From assembly GCA_964408185.1 (NCBI GenBank), contig CAYOYK010000003.1:1-64000 (forward strand): a stretch of 64,000 nt of DNA, in the 5' to 3' direction. Shown piece after piece: positions 29,646 to 38,734 of the stretch (its first letter is position 1; every line of letters begins with the position of its first letter). Origin of the DNA: CAYOYK01 sp964408185. Lineage in GTDB: Bacteria > Bacillota > Clostridia > Christensenellales > Aristaeellaceae. The notes beneath the pieces were generated by a model, which ran no database searches, had not been told where the DNA came from, and saw only the letters and a list, made by a program, of their open reading frames with translations. The position numbers and the translations under genes were made by a program.

Positions 29646-29675
29646 ATTGTAGCAGGGACGGAAGGGGTTCGTCAA
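29646..29675 (-). promoter_or_regulatory. Promoter for pyrG
   Basis: On the minus strand: TTGACG (29675-29670), 18-base spacer, TACAAT (29651-29646), about 40 bases before the start. In Bacilli pyrG is controlled by reiterative addition of G at the transcript start; here no run of G follows the -10 (the sequence is AAAGAGCG), so that mechanism is not evident. Confidence 0.75.
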
Positions 29676-29742
29676 GACTCGCGGGGATATTGGCGCGGTA
29701 CAAAAAAGGAGGGGGTTCTTGTTTGTTTTTGCGCATGATCGG

Positions 29743-31437
29743 TCAAAGCGCCGAAGCCTCGCGCAGGCAGGCGTGCACGTCCTCCTCGCCGACGGCCTCG
29801 CGGCGCAAAAGCAGCTCGGTCAGGCGCTCCCACGCGGGCCGATGGGTGGCCAGCACACGCAAGGCAAGCTGATAGCCGGTCTGCACCCATTGCTGCGCCG
29901 CGCCCTCACGCTGAGCTTGACGGAACGCGTACAGCGTTGTGCCGTCCGGGTACATGCCCCACTCGCACACCATGCGGCGGGCCAGCTCCGCGGCCTTTTC
30001 CAGATCGTTGGCGGCTCCGGTGGTGGTTGCGTCGCGGCCGAAGCTGAGCTCCTCGGCGGCGCGGCCCGCCAGCGCCACGGCGATGTGCCCCAGCAGCTCC
30101 CGTCGGCTGTGAAAGAGCCGTTCGGGCTGAATGCTGAGGCTGTACCCCGCCGCGCCCTTGGTGGACGGAATGATGCTCACCTTGCGCAGGCGCTGGTCGG
30201 GCAGCAGCACCAGCGTGCCAATGGCGTGCCCGGCCTCGTGCGCGGCGGTGAGACGGCGCTCGGCGTAGCTGCCGCCCACATCCCGCCGCTCCGCTCCGCA
30301 GAGCATGGTTTCGTACGCGACGTTGACGTCCTCGGCGGTAATGGGGCCGTCGTCGCGCTTGGCGGCAAGGATGGCGGCCTCGTTGAGCACGCTTTCCAGC
30401 CGCGCGCCGCTAAACAGCGCCGTCTGCGCCGCCAGCCCGCTCAGGCTTACGTCCGGGGCCAGCGGCTTGCCCTGCGCGTGCACGGCGAGGATCTTGAGCC
30501 GCTCCTCATAGCCCGGCAAAGGGGCCTCGATCTGCCGATCAAACCGACCGGCGCGCAAAAGAGCCTCGTCCAGCGCCTCGATACGGTTTGTCGCGCCGAG
30601 CACGATCACGCCGTCCCCATCGCGGAAGCCGCTCATCTCGCTGAGCAGCGCGTTCAGCGTCTGCTCCCGCTCATCGCTCTGCTGGTCGCGGCGGCTGCCC
30701 AGCGCGTCGATCTCGTCGATAAAGATCACGGCGCGTCCGGCCTTGCGCGCCTGCGCAAACAGCTTGCGGATGCGCGCCGCGCCCACGCCGACGTACATCT
30801 CCACAAAATCCGCGCCGTTGACCGCGTAAAAGGGCACGCGCGCCTCTCCGGCCAGCGCGCGGGCCATCAGCGTCTTGCCTGTGCCGGGCGGGCCGTACAG
30901 CAGCACGCCGCGCGGCGCGCGCGCGCCGTACCGCGCGTACTGCGCCGGGTCGCGGATAAAGCCCACCAAGTCGCGCAGACTGGTAAGCGCCTCCTCGTTG
31001 GCGGCAACGCTTTGGAATGTGACGGAGGGAATCTCGCTCTCGGCGGTCGCCGCGTTTTCCAGCGCGAAGCCGCGCGCCTTGCCTTGGCGGCCCCAGAGCA
31101 GCCCCATCACGGCCGCGAGCGGCAGCAGCGCCAGCCAGCCCATGCCGCCGCCCGATTCTTCCACGGTCACGCCCTGCGCGAGCAGCGTATGCTTAAAGGT
31201 ATCCAGCCGAGGATTGGGGAAGGACAGCGTCTGTCCGCTGCGATCGACAGCTTGAAGGGTATCGCCGTCGTTCAGGGTGACGCGCGTAATATCGCCAACG
31301 GAAAGCCGCGCCTCAAAATCGGCATAGCTCAAGGCGCGGGTGGATTCGCGGGAGGCCCACAGCGTTGCCGCAAGGACGAGCAGCAGCAGCGCCGCGACCA
31401 GCGCGGTCGCACGGGCGGATCGTTTGCGGCCCTGCAT
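29743..31437 (-). CDS. FtsH-like membrane AAA+ zinc metalloprotease, short form
   Basis: The 564-residue protein has two membrane helices (about 10-28 and 98-116) flanking an external region. It also has Walker A GPPGTGKT (182-189), Walker B VIFIDE (236-241), the SRH with [12 protein letters not shown], zinc motif HEAGH (400-404) and the third-ligand segment GAANDLEKA. All catalytic residues are present. It differs from housekeeping FtsH in being about 50-100 residues shorter, mainly at the C-terminus, and in a pore loop reading MYVGVG rather than MFVGVG. It may be a paralogue with a special role. It is divergent from the penicillin-binding protein gene. Confidence 0.88.
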   Translation of the reverse strand: MQGRKRSARATALVAALLLLVLAATLWASRESTRALSYADFEARLSVGDITRVTLNDGDTLQAVDRSGQTLSFPNPRLDTFKHTLLAQGVTVEESGGGMGWLALLPLAAVMGLLWGRQGKARGFALENAATAESEIPSVTFQSVAANEEALTSLRDLVGFIRDPAQYARYGARAPRGVLLYGPPGTGKTLMARALAGEARVPFYAVNGADFVEMYVGVGAARIRKLFAQARKAGRAVIFIDEIDALGSRRDQQSDEREQTLNALLSEMSGFRDGDGVIVLGATNRIEALDEALLRAGRFDRQIEAPLPGYEERLKILAVHAQGKPLAPDVSLSGLAAQTALFSGARLESVLNEAAILAAKRDDGPITAEDVNVAYETMLCGAERRDVGGSYAERRLTAAHEAGHAIGTLVLLPDQRLRKVSIIPSTKGAAGYSLSIQPERLFHSRRELLGHIAVALAGRAAEELSFGRDATTTGAANDLEKAAELARRMVCEWGMYPDGTTLYAFRQAQREGAAQQWVQTGYQLALRVLATHRPAWERLTELLLRREAVGEEDVHACLREASAL

Positions 31438-31469
31438 AGGCTTCGCCTCCCTTTCGTGATTTCACAACA

Positions 31470-31498
31470 AGTATACAGGTGATAGGTTCATAAGTAAA
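31470..31498 (-). promoter_or_regulatory. Promoter for the FtsH-like gene
   Basis: On the minus strand: TTTACT (31498-31493), 17-base spacer, TATACT (31475-31470), about 33 bases before the start codon. No equally good promoter is seen for the divergent plus-strand gene; a TTGACA at 31508-31513 has only a poor -10. Confidence 0.7.
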
Positions 31499-31612
31499 TG
31501 GTAGCTTTTGACACGCACAAAACCTTGATGTGGGCAGGATTTTTGCGCATGCTACCGTCGATGAGCCGCGCGGAAAAGCTCCGCGTACGATCCGGCGGAT
31601 GGGAAAGGCGGC

Positions 31613-34450
31613 ATGCACTTGAAAAAGAAACGCAAGAAGGATTCACCCGCACCCCCTACGCCGACCAAGGCGGACTTGCCCAAGAGCAGTCGGGCTGACC
31701 GCGATGCCGCGCGCGCCCGCCGGATTGGCACGCTGCAAGCGGTTCGCCGTCGCGCCGTGGATGCGGAGGAGCTGCCCGTGGACGCGATCATCGAGGGCGA
31801 CGCGCTGGGCGAAAGCTCCGTGCAGCCGCTTGAAGCCGACGCGCTTGGCAAGCGCGCCGTGCAGCCGCTTGATGCCGACGCGACGGGCAAGCGCACCGTT
31901 CAGCCGATTGAAGGCGACGCGCTGGGCGAGCGCACCGTGCAGCCGCTTGAGGGCGGCACGCATGGCGAGCGCACCGTGCAGCCGCTAGAGGGCGACACGC
32001 CTGCCGCCAAGCCGACGCGCCGCGAAAAGAGGCGGCAAAAAAAGCGGAATCGGAAGAAGCGCCACGGCCTGCGCAACACGCTGCTGGTGCTGGTCAGCCT
32101 GCTGATCGTCGCCGCAGTGGGCGCGTTTGAGTTTTTCGGCGTGGCGGACTGGCAAAAGCTCGACGTGAGCAAGATTACCGCCGCCGCCCGAACCGGCGCG
32201 ATGTACGACGGGGACGGCGTGCTGATTATCAAGATACAGGGCGCGCAGAACCGCGTGCCCGTTGCGCTGGACTCCCTGCCCGCGCATGTGCGCAACGCGT
32301 TTTTGGCGGCCGAGGATCTGCGCTTTTACCAGCACCACGGGGTGGATGTGGTGCGCATTTTCGGCGCGGTGGCGGAGAATATCAAGCAGGGGAGCTTTGC
32401 GCAGGGGGCCAGCACCATCACCCAGCAGCTCATCCGGCAAAGCCATTTGAGCACGCAAAAGACAATCGCGCGCAAGCTGGAGGAAGCGTGGCTGGCCCTC
32501 CAGCTGGAGCGGGCGTACAGCAAGGATCAGATTTTGGAGATGTATCTAAACTATATCTATTTCGGCAGCGGGGCGTACGGCATCCAAGCCGCCGCACAGA
32601 CCTACTTTGAGGTGGACGCCGCCGACCTGTCGCTTGCGCAGGCGGCTTCGCTGGCCGCGACCATCAAGGCTCCGGGCTACTATGCCCCCGCGACCGACGC
32701 AAACGCGAACCGCCGCGCATATGTCCTCGCTACCATGCTGGCCGAGGGGATGATCGCCCAGCCGCAGCACGACGCGGCGCTGGCCGAGACGATTGCCGTG
32801 GCGGAAGCGGAGCCCATCGATACGCCCTACGGCTGGTTTGCGGACGCGGTGCTGGACGAGGCGGAGGCCGTGCTCGGCTTGACCTCCGATCAGGTGCTCA
32901 CGGGCGGCTATTATATCGACACGACGCTCAACCGGGCCTATCAGGATACGCTGCTCGCGCAGTTTGAGCGCGACGTGTTCCCCGCCAACGCGTCGGACGG
33001 CACGCAGGTGCAGGGCGCGGCGGCTTGCGTCAACACCAAAACAGGCGCGGTGCTGGCCATCGTGGGCGGGCGCAGCTACGACGTGCGCAGGGGCCTCAAC
33101 CGCGCCACGCAGCTCCGCCGTCAGCCCGGCTCGGCGCTCAAGCCCATCGTGGCCTACGCCCCGGCCATTGACCGCTATGGTTATACCACCGCCAGCGTGC
33201 TCAAGGACGAGCCGACCAGCTTTAACGGCTACAAGCCGCGCAACAGCGGCTACACCTACTACGGCAACGTGACGTTCCGCTCGGCGCTGAAAAGCAGCCT
33301 GAACGTATCGGCCGTGTCGCTGCTGAACCAAATCGGCGTGCAGTCCGGCAAGGCGTACCTGACCTCGGTGGGCATTCCGCTCGACCCGCTGGACGATAAC
33401 CTCGCGCTGGCTCTCGGCGCGATGACCTACGGGGTATCGCCCGTGCAGCTTGCGGCGGCTTACGCGCCGTTCGGCAACGGCGGCACGTTTTCCAGCCCGC
33501 ATTTTATCACGCGCATTCTGGATTCCACGGGCAAGACGGTCTACGCCTTCGCATCGCAGAGAACCCGCGTGCTCAAGGCGCAGTCGGCCTACCTGATGAC
33601 CAGCCTGCTCTCTACCGTGACCAGCAGCGGCACCGGGGCCAAGCTGAGCGGCGCGGGCACGCCTGTGGCGGGCAAGACCGGCACCGTGAACATGACCGGC
33701 GGCAACCGCGATATCTGGATGGCCGCCTACAACAGCGAGATATCCTGCGCGTTCTGGATGGGCTTTGACCAGCCGGACAGCCGCCATAAGCTGGCCAGCT
33801 GGGTGAGCGGCGGAGACAACACCGCGCTGATGGCCAAGAACTATTTCTATCAGCTCTACCGAAACCGCGATAAACCCCAGTTTGCCAAGCCGGACGGTAT
33901 CATCAGCCTAGAGATTGACAAAAAGTCTATCGAGTGGCGCGGCGAGGCCATGCTGGCCGTTGACCTGACCCCCAAGGCCTACCGCTACACCGAGGTCTTT
34001 TCCGCCGATAATCACCCCACCAAGAGGAGCGACGTGTGGACGCCGCCGCGCACACCCAGCGCCTTCCGCGTCAGCCACAGCGACAGCGGCCAGCCCGTGC
34101 TGGTCATCCAGCCCGCGGATACGGCGGTGTACCGTGTGCAGCGCGACGCGGTGGGCGAGAGCTTTGTGCTGGCGGAGCTGTACGGCACGGCGGGCGAGAC
34201 CCTGTATTACACCGATAACAAGGCGCAGCCGGGCGTGGTGTATACCTACCGCGTCATCCCCGTTCACGCGGAGCTGCTGGATAACGGCATTGTGCTGGAG
34301 GGCGTGCAGGCCGTGCAGGTGGCGCAGGTCAAGGCGCGGGGCGGCGTGGTGGACCGCGTGCTGGACGCGCTGTTTGGCCGGGACGGGGCCGCGGACAGCG
34401 GCGGCGCGCAAACGGAGAACACCAGCTCCATGTTCTGGGGGCTGAAATAA
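31613..34450 (+). CDS. Class A penicillin-binding protein (glycosyltransferase-transpeptidase) with repeat-bearing cytoplasmic tail
   Basis: The ATG has GAAAGGCGG upstream. In the 945 residues the order is: a 152-residue cytoplasmic tail with five 13-residue repeats (61-125) and a basic stretch (RREKRRQKKRNRKKR), then one membrane helix (about 153-172). The GT51 glycosyltransferase follows, with EDLRFYQHHG (Glu234) and GASTITQQL. The transpeptidase has SALK (Ser507, Lys510), SLN (562-564) and KTGT (688-691). A C-terminal beta-sandwich, fibronectin-like segment (about 800-915) and a short tail complete it. All catalytic residues are present, so it should polymerise and cross-link peptidoglycan. 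It belongs to the PBP1a/PonA group. The cytoplasmic tail is much longer than usual. Confidence 0.94.
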   Translation: MHLKKKRKKDSPAPPTPTKADLPKSSRADRDAARARRIGTLQAVRRRAVDAEELPVDAIIEGDALGESSVQPLEADALGKRAVQPLDADATGKRTVQPIEGDALGERTVQPLEGGTHGERTVQPLEGDTPAAKPTRREKRRQKKRNRKKRHGLRNTLLVLVSLLIVAAVGAFEFFGVADWQKLDVSKITAAARTGAMYDGDGVLIIKIQGAQNRVPVALDSLPAHVRNAFLAAEDLRFYQHHGVDVVRIFGAVAENIKQGSFAQGASTITQQLIRQSHLSTQKTIARKLEEAWLALQLERAYSKDQILEMYLNYIYFGSGAYGIQAAAQTYFEVDAADLSLAQAASLAATIKAPGYYAPATDANANRRAYVLATMLAEGMIAQPQHDAALAETIAVAEAEPIDTPYGWFADAVLDEAEAVLGLTSDQVLTGGYYIDTTLNRAYQDTLLAQFERDVFPANASDGTQVQGAAACVNTKTGAVLAIVGGRSYDVRRGLNRATQLRRQPGSALKPIVAYAPAIDRYGYTTASVLKDEPTSFNGYKPRNSGYTYYGNVTFRSALKSSLNVSAVSLLNQIGVQSGKAYLTSVGIPLDPLDDNLALALGAMTYGVSPVQLAAAYAPFGNGGTFSSPHFITRILDSTGKTVYAFASQRTRVLKAQSAYLMTSLLSTVTSSGTGAKLSGAGTPVAGKTGTVNMTGGNRDIWMAAYNSEISCAFWMGFDQPDSRHKLASWVSGGDNTALMAKNYFYQLYRNRDKPQFAKPDGIISLEIDKKSIEWRGEAMLAVDLTPKAYRYTEVFSADNHPTKRSDVWTPPRTPSAFRVSHSDSGQPVLVIQPADTAVYRVQRDAVGESFVLAELYGTAGETLYYTDNKAQPGVVYTYRVIPVHAELLDNGIVLEGVQAVQVAQVKARGGVVDRVLDALFGRDGAADSGGAQTENTSSMFWGLK
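31793..31987 (+). repeat. Five tandem 39-base repeats in the penicillin-binding protein gene
   Basis: Each 39-base unit encodes 13 residues of the form E-G-D-A-L-G-E-R-T-V-Q-P-L. The five units are at residues 61-73, 74-86, 87-99, 100-112 and 113-125; a sixth decayed unit (EGDTPAAKP) follows. The frame is preserved by any unit gain or loss. The invariant VQP core and alternating charge suggest a linear binding motif presented in copies. Confidence 0.85.
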
Positions 34451-34452
34451 AA

Positions 34453-34489
34453 GCGGGGAGCGCCTCGATCCCCTCGGAGGCGCTCCCGC
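34453..34489 (-). terminator. Terminator shared by the penicillin-binding protein gene and murC
   Basis: GC-G-GGGAGCGCCTC, a 10-base loop, GAGGCGCTCCC-GC. On the minus strand it is followed by TTTTATTT, a fair U-tract for murC. On the plus strand the T-rich stretch starts about 8-10 bases later, so termination that way may be weaker. Confidence 0.75.
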
Positions 34490-34495
34490 GGTACG

Positions 34496-35890
34496 TTATT
34501 TTTGCTTTTCGTGCTCGTTCATCTGCTCGTTTAGCTGGTTGATGTTTCCGCACCCCATGGTCAGCACCAAGTCTCCGGGCTGCCAATGCGCGCGCAGGTA
34601 GCGCTCGGTATCGTCAAAGCTGGGGGTGTGAATGGCGTTGACGCCGTGGGCGCGCATGCCCTCGATGAGCATCTCGGTGCGGATGTCGCCGGGGTCTTTC
34701 TCGCGGGCGGCGTAGATGTCCGTGACCAGCGTGATATCCGCGACCTGCGTGCAGGTGAGGTAATCGTCGAACAGGCGCTTGACGCGGCTGTACGTGTGGG
34801 GCTGCATCACGGCCCAGAGGCGGTTGTGCGGCTGCTTGACGGCCACGCCGAGGATGTTGCGCATCTCGGCGGGGTTGTGGCCGTAGTCGTGGTACAGCTT
34901 GACGCCGTCGATCACGCCGGTCAGCTCAAACCGCCGATGCGCGCCGCAAAAATCGCTGAGGGAACGCGCGGCGCGCGTCATGTCCGCGCCCAGATGATGG
35001 GCGCAGGCCAGCGCGGCCAGCGCGTTGAGCACATGGAAGAACCCGGCCACCTTCAGCGTGACGCGGCCGAAGCGCTCGCCGCGGAAGCACGGCACAAAGC
35101 TCGCGCGGTCGCAGCCGTCGTACTGCAAATCGGCGGGCTGCCAGTCGTTGCCCTCGCCAAAGCCGAAGGTGACGGTCTCGCAGGGCACGCCGGCCAGCAG
35201 CTCGCGCACGCGGGGATCGTCCCCGTTGCCGATGGCGCAGCCGTTCGCGGGCAGCAGCGCCAAAAATTGGCCGAACGTCTGCTGGATATCGTCGATGTCC
35301 TTATAGAAATCCAGATGATCCGCGTCGATGTTCAGCACCACGGCCACCGTGGGCCGCAGGTGCAGAAAGCTGGCGTTAAACTCGCACGCCTCGGCCACAA
35401 ACAGCCCGCTCTGGCCGATGCGCGTGCTGCCGCCCACCGCGTCCAGCGTGCCGCCGATGTGGATGGACGGGTCCAGCCCGCATTCCAGCAGCACCTGCGA
35501 GAGCATCGCCGTGGTGGAGGTCTTGCCGTGCGCGCCGCAAACGCCCACGGCCTGCTCGTAGCCCTCCATCAGCTGGCCCAGCAGCGTGGCGCGCTCGATA
35601 TTGGGCAGGCCCAGCCGCGCCACCTCAACGCGCTCAGGGTTATCCGGCAAAATGGCGACGGTGTAGACCACAAAGTCCGCGCCGCGCACGTTTTCGGCCT
35701 TGTGGCCGATCGTCACGGGGATGCCCAGCTCGCGCAGGCGGCGCGTGGAATAGGTTTCCAAGTTGTCGCTGCCGTCCACCTGATAGCCCTTCTGCTGGAG
35801 AAGCTGCGCCAGCCCGCTCATGCTGCTGCCGCCAATGCCGATCATATGGACGCGCTTGCCCTGATAATCCCGGATGTGGGGAACGCTCAT
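34496..35890 (-). CDS. murC: UDP-N-acetylmuramate--L-alanine ligase
   Basis: The 464-residue protein has the N-terminal Rossmann motif IGIGGSSMSGLA (17-28), the ATP loop GAHGKTSTT (119-127), the VAEACEFNASFLHL segment (the Mur ligase E-N-F substrate region), DADHLDFY, and the C-terminal HDYGHNPAEM and PHTYSR motifs. It adds L-Ala to UDP-MurNAc, the first step of stem-peptide synthesis, in the cytoplasm. It faces the penicillin-binding protein gene across a shared terminator. Confidence 0.96.
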   Translation of the reverse strand: MSVPHIRDYQGKRVHMIGIGGSSMSGLAQLLQQKGYQVDGSDNLETYSTRRLRELGIPVTIGHKAENVRGADFVVYTVAILPDNPERVEVARLGLPNIERATLLGQLMEGYEQAVGVCGAHGKTSTTAMLSQVLLECGLDPSIHIGGTLDAVGGSTRIGQSGLFVAEACEFNASFLHLRPTVAVVLNIDADHLDFYKDIDDIQQTFGQFLALLPANGCAIGNGDDPRVRELLAGVPCETVTFGFGEGNDWQPADLQYDGCDRASFVPCFRGERFGRVTLKVAGFFHVLNALAALACAHHLGADMTRAARSLSDFCGAHRRFELTGVIDGVKLYHDYGHNPAEMRNILGVAVKQPHNRLWAVMQPHTYSRVKRLFDDYLTCTQVADITLVTDIYAAREKDPGDIRTEMLIEGMRAHGVNAIHTPSFDDTERYLRAHWQPGDLVLTMGCGNINQLNEQMNEHEKQK

Positions 35891-35922
35891 GGTAACACCT
35901 GCATTTCGTATTTGTTCGCGTT

Positions 35923-35952
35923 AGTATACGCACATTGGCCGTCCTCCATCAA
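35923..35952 (-). promoter_or_regulatory. Probable promoter for murC
   Basis: On the minus strand: TTGATG (35952-35947), 18-base spacer, TATACT (35928-35923), about 32 bases before the murC start. It lies in the 79-base gap between murC and the L,D-transpeptidase gene. Confidence 0.6.
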
Positions 35953-35969
35953 TCGGACTGCGAAGGAAA

Positions 35970-37733
35970 TCAGTCGGTCGGGGCGGGAGTGCCGGTCGGG
36001 GCGAGGGTATCGGTCGGGGCGGGAGTGCCGCTTGGGGCGGGGGACTCGGAGGAAGCCGGGGATTCCGTCGGGGCGGGGGTCACGGCGGCGAGGGCCTCGG
36101 CGGCAAGGGCCTCGGCATAGAGGGAGTTGAGCGTCTTGACGCCGGCCTTGCCGTCCGCGTAGATGCCGTGATCCTTCTGGTAAGCCTTCACGGCCTTTTG
36201 CGTGCCGCTGTAATAGGTGCCGGTTACGGTGCCCGTGTAGTAGCCCAGCTCCTTCAGGCGCATTTGCAGCCAGAACACATCCTCGCCCGTGGACTTGATT
36301 TGCAGCGTGCGGAAGGGCTCGGACGGCATGCCCGTGGAGGTATATGCGGGGGTGGCGGTCGGCTCCGGCGTCGTGACCGGGCGCATGTAGGTCTTGTTCA
36401 GCGCGGGGGGCATCAGGGCCATGTGCAGCTCCTGATCCACCGGCAGTTCCTCGGTGATGGTGATCGCCGTTCCCTCGCGGATGTTCTCGTAGACCCACTC
36501 CGCGTCCGCTACCAGCAGGCGGATGCAGCCATGGGAGGCACGCTGGCCGAGCTTGTTGTAGCTCTTGACGCTGAGGGCGGAGTAGTCCACGGCGTTGTAG
36601 ATCACGCTGTGGAACGCGATGTTCTCGTTGATGCGAGTCCAAAACTGCGCGTGGCTGCCATACAGGCTGAAATATGCCCACCGCGCCCGGCGGCCGTTGG
36701 TGATCCACACGCCCACGTCGCTGGGGCTGCCCACCATGCCGGTGGAGCAGATCATTTGCCTGACGATGTTGGTATAGCCGCCCTCGTCGTCCAGCCCGTA
36801 CACAATCACCACCTGATTGCGCACATCCACCGTGACGGCATAGGGCACGGGGGTCGGCTCCGGCGTGGGATAAGGGGTCTCGCGTGCGGACAGCACATAG
36901 GCGTTGTTGAACAGCATGTTCCACGTTTCCTTGCCCGTCACGCCGTCGGCCTTCAGGCTGTTGTGCGCTTGGAACTCCTTTACGGCCTCCACGGTCTTGC
37001 TCTGATAGTTGCCCGATACGGGCCCCTCAAAGAAGCCCAGCTCGATCAGCCTCTCCTGCACGCGCTTGACGCTGCGGTTGGACGTGCCGCGCGTCAGCTT
37101 GCCGGGGAAGGGAACCTCGGCTGTCTCGCTCGCGTCGGAGCTTGCCGCGCCGTCCTCCACCATCACCACGTCGTTGATATCGCCCAAATCGTCCGCGCTC
37201 TCGCCCTCCGGGGCGACGGTCGGCGGAACGTAATCCTTGGCGCGCGCGCCGTCGCTGAACAGCGCCCGCTGCGTATCCGCATCCGCGTCGCCGGTTACGG
37301 GCAGCTCGTTGATCGTCTGAAAGGCCTCGATCCCGGCGGTGGTGCCCTCCAAGTAATCGCCGCTCTGCTTGCCGTTGTAGTAGCCCAGCGCGTTGAGCTG
37401 CTCCTGCACGCGCAGCACGTCGTCGCCGCTCATGCCGTAGGTCAGGTGGCGGTATTCCGCGCCAAAGAGCATGGCCTCGGTTTCGCCGTCCACAACGCCG
37501 GTGACCTCGACGCCATAGTCCTTTTGGAAGCGCTTGACCGCGTAGCGCGTGCCCTCCAAAAAGTTGCCGCTCACCTTGCCGGTATAGTAGCCCAGATCGG
37601 TCAGCCGCTGCTGGATCTCCAGCACGCGGTCGCCGGAAGCTCCGTATTCGAGGGGCGCGTTGTCCTGCGCGACGGCGGGCAGCGCGCTCGCCAGCAAAGC
37701 AACCGTGATAAGCAAAAGCGCAATCCGTTTCAT
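35970..37733 (-). CDS. Secreted L,D-transpeptidase with peptidoglycan-binding domains
   Basis: The 587-residue protein starts with a signal peptide (MKRIALLLITVALLASALPAVA). Peptidoglycan-binding domains (PG_binding_1 type) lie at about 28-90, 97-160, 210-275 and 480-540, each marked by V-L-x-x-Q-x-R-L-x-x-L-G-Y/F-Y/F. The YkuD catalytic domain lies between the third and fourth (about 300-420), with IAFHSVIY and the catalytic motif RASHGCIRL. The C-terminus is a Pro/Thr/Ser tail of PAPT-type six-residue repeats, probably a flexible wall-spanning stalk. It should make 3-3 cross-links or attach proteins to peptidoglycan. Downstream of it, murC has its own promoter. Confidence 0.9.
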   Translation of the reverse strand: MKRIALLLITVALLASALPAVAQDNAPLEYGASGDRVLEIQQRLTDLGYYTGKVSGNFLEGTRYAVKRFQKDYGVEVTGVVDGETEAMLFGAEYRHLTYGMSGDDVLRVQEQLNALGYYNGKQSGDYLEGTTAGIEAFQTINELPVTGDADADTQRALFSDGARAKDYVPPTVAPEGESADDLGDINDVVMVEDGAASSDASETAEVPFPGKLTRGTSNRSVKRVQERLIELGFFEGPVSGNYQSKTVEAVKEFQAHNSLKADGVTGKETWNMLFNNAYVLSARETPYPTPEPTPVPYAVTVDVRNQVVIVYGLDDEGGYTNIVRQMICSTGMVGSPSDVGVWITNGRRARWAYFSLYGSHAQFWTRINENIAFHSVIYNAVDYSALSVKSYNKLGQRASHGCIRLLVADAEWVYENIREGTAITITEELPVDQELHMALMPPALNKTYMRPVTTPEPTATPAYTSTGMPSEPFRTLQIKSTGEDVFWLQMRLKELGYYTGTVTGTYYSGTQKAVKAYQKDHGIYADGKAGVKTLNSLYAEALAAEALAAVTPAPTESPASSESPAPSGTPAPTDTLAPTGTPAPTD

Positions 37734-37754
37734 GCGGCACCTCCAGTTAATCCG

Positions 37755-38555
37755 TCAAAGGTACGGGTTCAGGCTGCTCAATCGCTCCGCGATGAGATCC
37801 GGCTGCGCGTCCGATATCGCCGCGTCGGCCCGCGTCGCCTCGCCCGTGAGCACAAGAATGCTCGTGAGGCCGCAGTTTGCGCCGGTGGCGATATCGGTGT
37901 ACAGGCGGTCGCCCACCATGGCCAGCGCCGCCTTGGGCAGACCGGTCAGCCGCATGGCCTCGTCGATAAGCCCCGCGTTGGGCTTGCCGATGACAACATC
38001 GGGCATGCGCCCCACGCTGGCTTGGATAAAGGCCATCATGCTGCCCGCGTCGGGGATGAAGCCGGTCTCGGTCGGGCAGTTGTAGTCCGGGTGAGTGGCG
38101 ATATAGGGCAGGCCCGCCCGCACCAGATCGCACACGCGCGTCAGCTTGGCGTAATCCAGCGTGGTGTCAAAGCCAAGCAGCACGTAGTCGGGATGGTCGT
38201 TATCAATGGGCACGCCCATGCCCTCCAGCTCGCCGCGCAGGGCCTCGTTGCCCAACAGGAAGGCCCTTTTGCCGGGGAGATGGGCCAGCGCGTACTGCCC
38301 GGCGGCCTGCCCGGAGGTCAGCACGCGGCAATGCCGGCTTGGCACGCCGAGGCGCAGCAGCTTTTGCACGTACATATCGGCGGACTTGGAGGAGTTGTTG
38401 GTTACGAACAGCACGCTCCGGCCCGTCTCCTCAACCCGCCGCAAAAAGTCCAGCGAGCCGTCGATCAGCCGATCGCCCAAGTAAAACGTGCCGTCCATAT
38501 CCAGCAGAAAGCACGATATCCCCGCCAATCGGGCGCGAATCTCTCCGTCGGTCAC
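37755..38555 (-). CDS. HAD-IIA phosphatase (NagD/AraL-like)
   Basis: The GTG ending at 38555 has GAGGTG 7 bases upstream and lies just downstream of a good promoter; the longer open frame runs through that promoter and is rejected. The 266-residue product has the HAD motif I CFLLDMDGTFYLGDRLI, motif II FVTNNSSKS, the C2-cap segment and motifs III/IV VIGKPNAGL and MVGDRLYTDIATGA. HAD-IIA members dephosphorylate small phosphate esters such as sugar phosphates or nucleotides; the substrate cannot be read. The stop is 21 bases before the L,D-transpeptidase start, so the two may be co-transcribed. Confidence 0.9.
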   Translation of the reverse strand: MTDGEIRARLAGISCFLLDMDGTFYLGDRLIDGSLDFLRRVEETGRSVLFVTNNSSKSADMYVQKLLRLGVPSRHCRVLTSGQAAGQYALAHLPGKRAFLLGNEALRGELEGMGVPIDNDHPDYVLLGFDTTLDYAKLTRVCDLVRAGLPYIATHPDYNCPTETGFIPDAGSMMAFIQASVGRMPDVVIGKPNAGLIDEAMRLTGLPKAALAMVGDRLYTDIATGANCGLTSILVLTGEATRADAAISDAQPDLIAERLSSLNPYL

Positions 38556-38585
38556 GCGCAAACACCTCGCTCCGTATTCGAGGCT

Positions 38586-38615
38586 ATTGTAACACAATTC
38601 CCGCTCCTTGTACAA
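38586..38615 (-). promoter_or_regulatory. Promoter for the HAD phosphatase gene
   Basis: On the minus strand: TTGTAC (38615-38610), 18-base spacer, TACAAT (38591-38586), about 30 bases before the GTG. It supports the shorter start of the HAD gene. Confidence 0.75.
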
Positions 38616-38657
38616 CTTTTGTAACAAAGACGGCGCACCGACTGACGTGCCCGTTCG

Positions 38658-38686
38658 TTGACAGTCCTGCGGGCGTGAAGTATAAT
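38658..38686 (+). promoter_or_regulatory. Consensus sigma-A promoter for the hydrolase at 38735
   Basis: TTGACA (38658-38663), 17-base spacer, TATAAT (38681-38686): a full consensus, 48 bases before the start codon. Confidence 0.9.
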
Positions 38687-38734
38687 CCAAGCAGAATCGC
38701 AAAGCATAGGAACGCGCCGTGAAGGAGGCCCCGA

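Noticed and set aside
29700..29742. Terminator after the FtsH-like gene
   Set aside because: A T-rich stretch exists on the minus strand, but I find no stable stem before it.
31500..31560. Sigma-A promoter for the penicillin-binding protein gene at TTGACA 31508
   Set aside because: The -35 is perfect, but no acceptable -10 lies 16-19 bases downstream (TGGGCA and neighbours), so it is not listed as a promoter.
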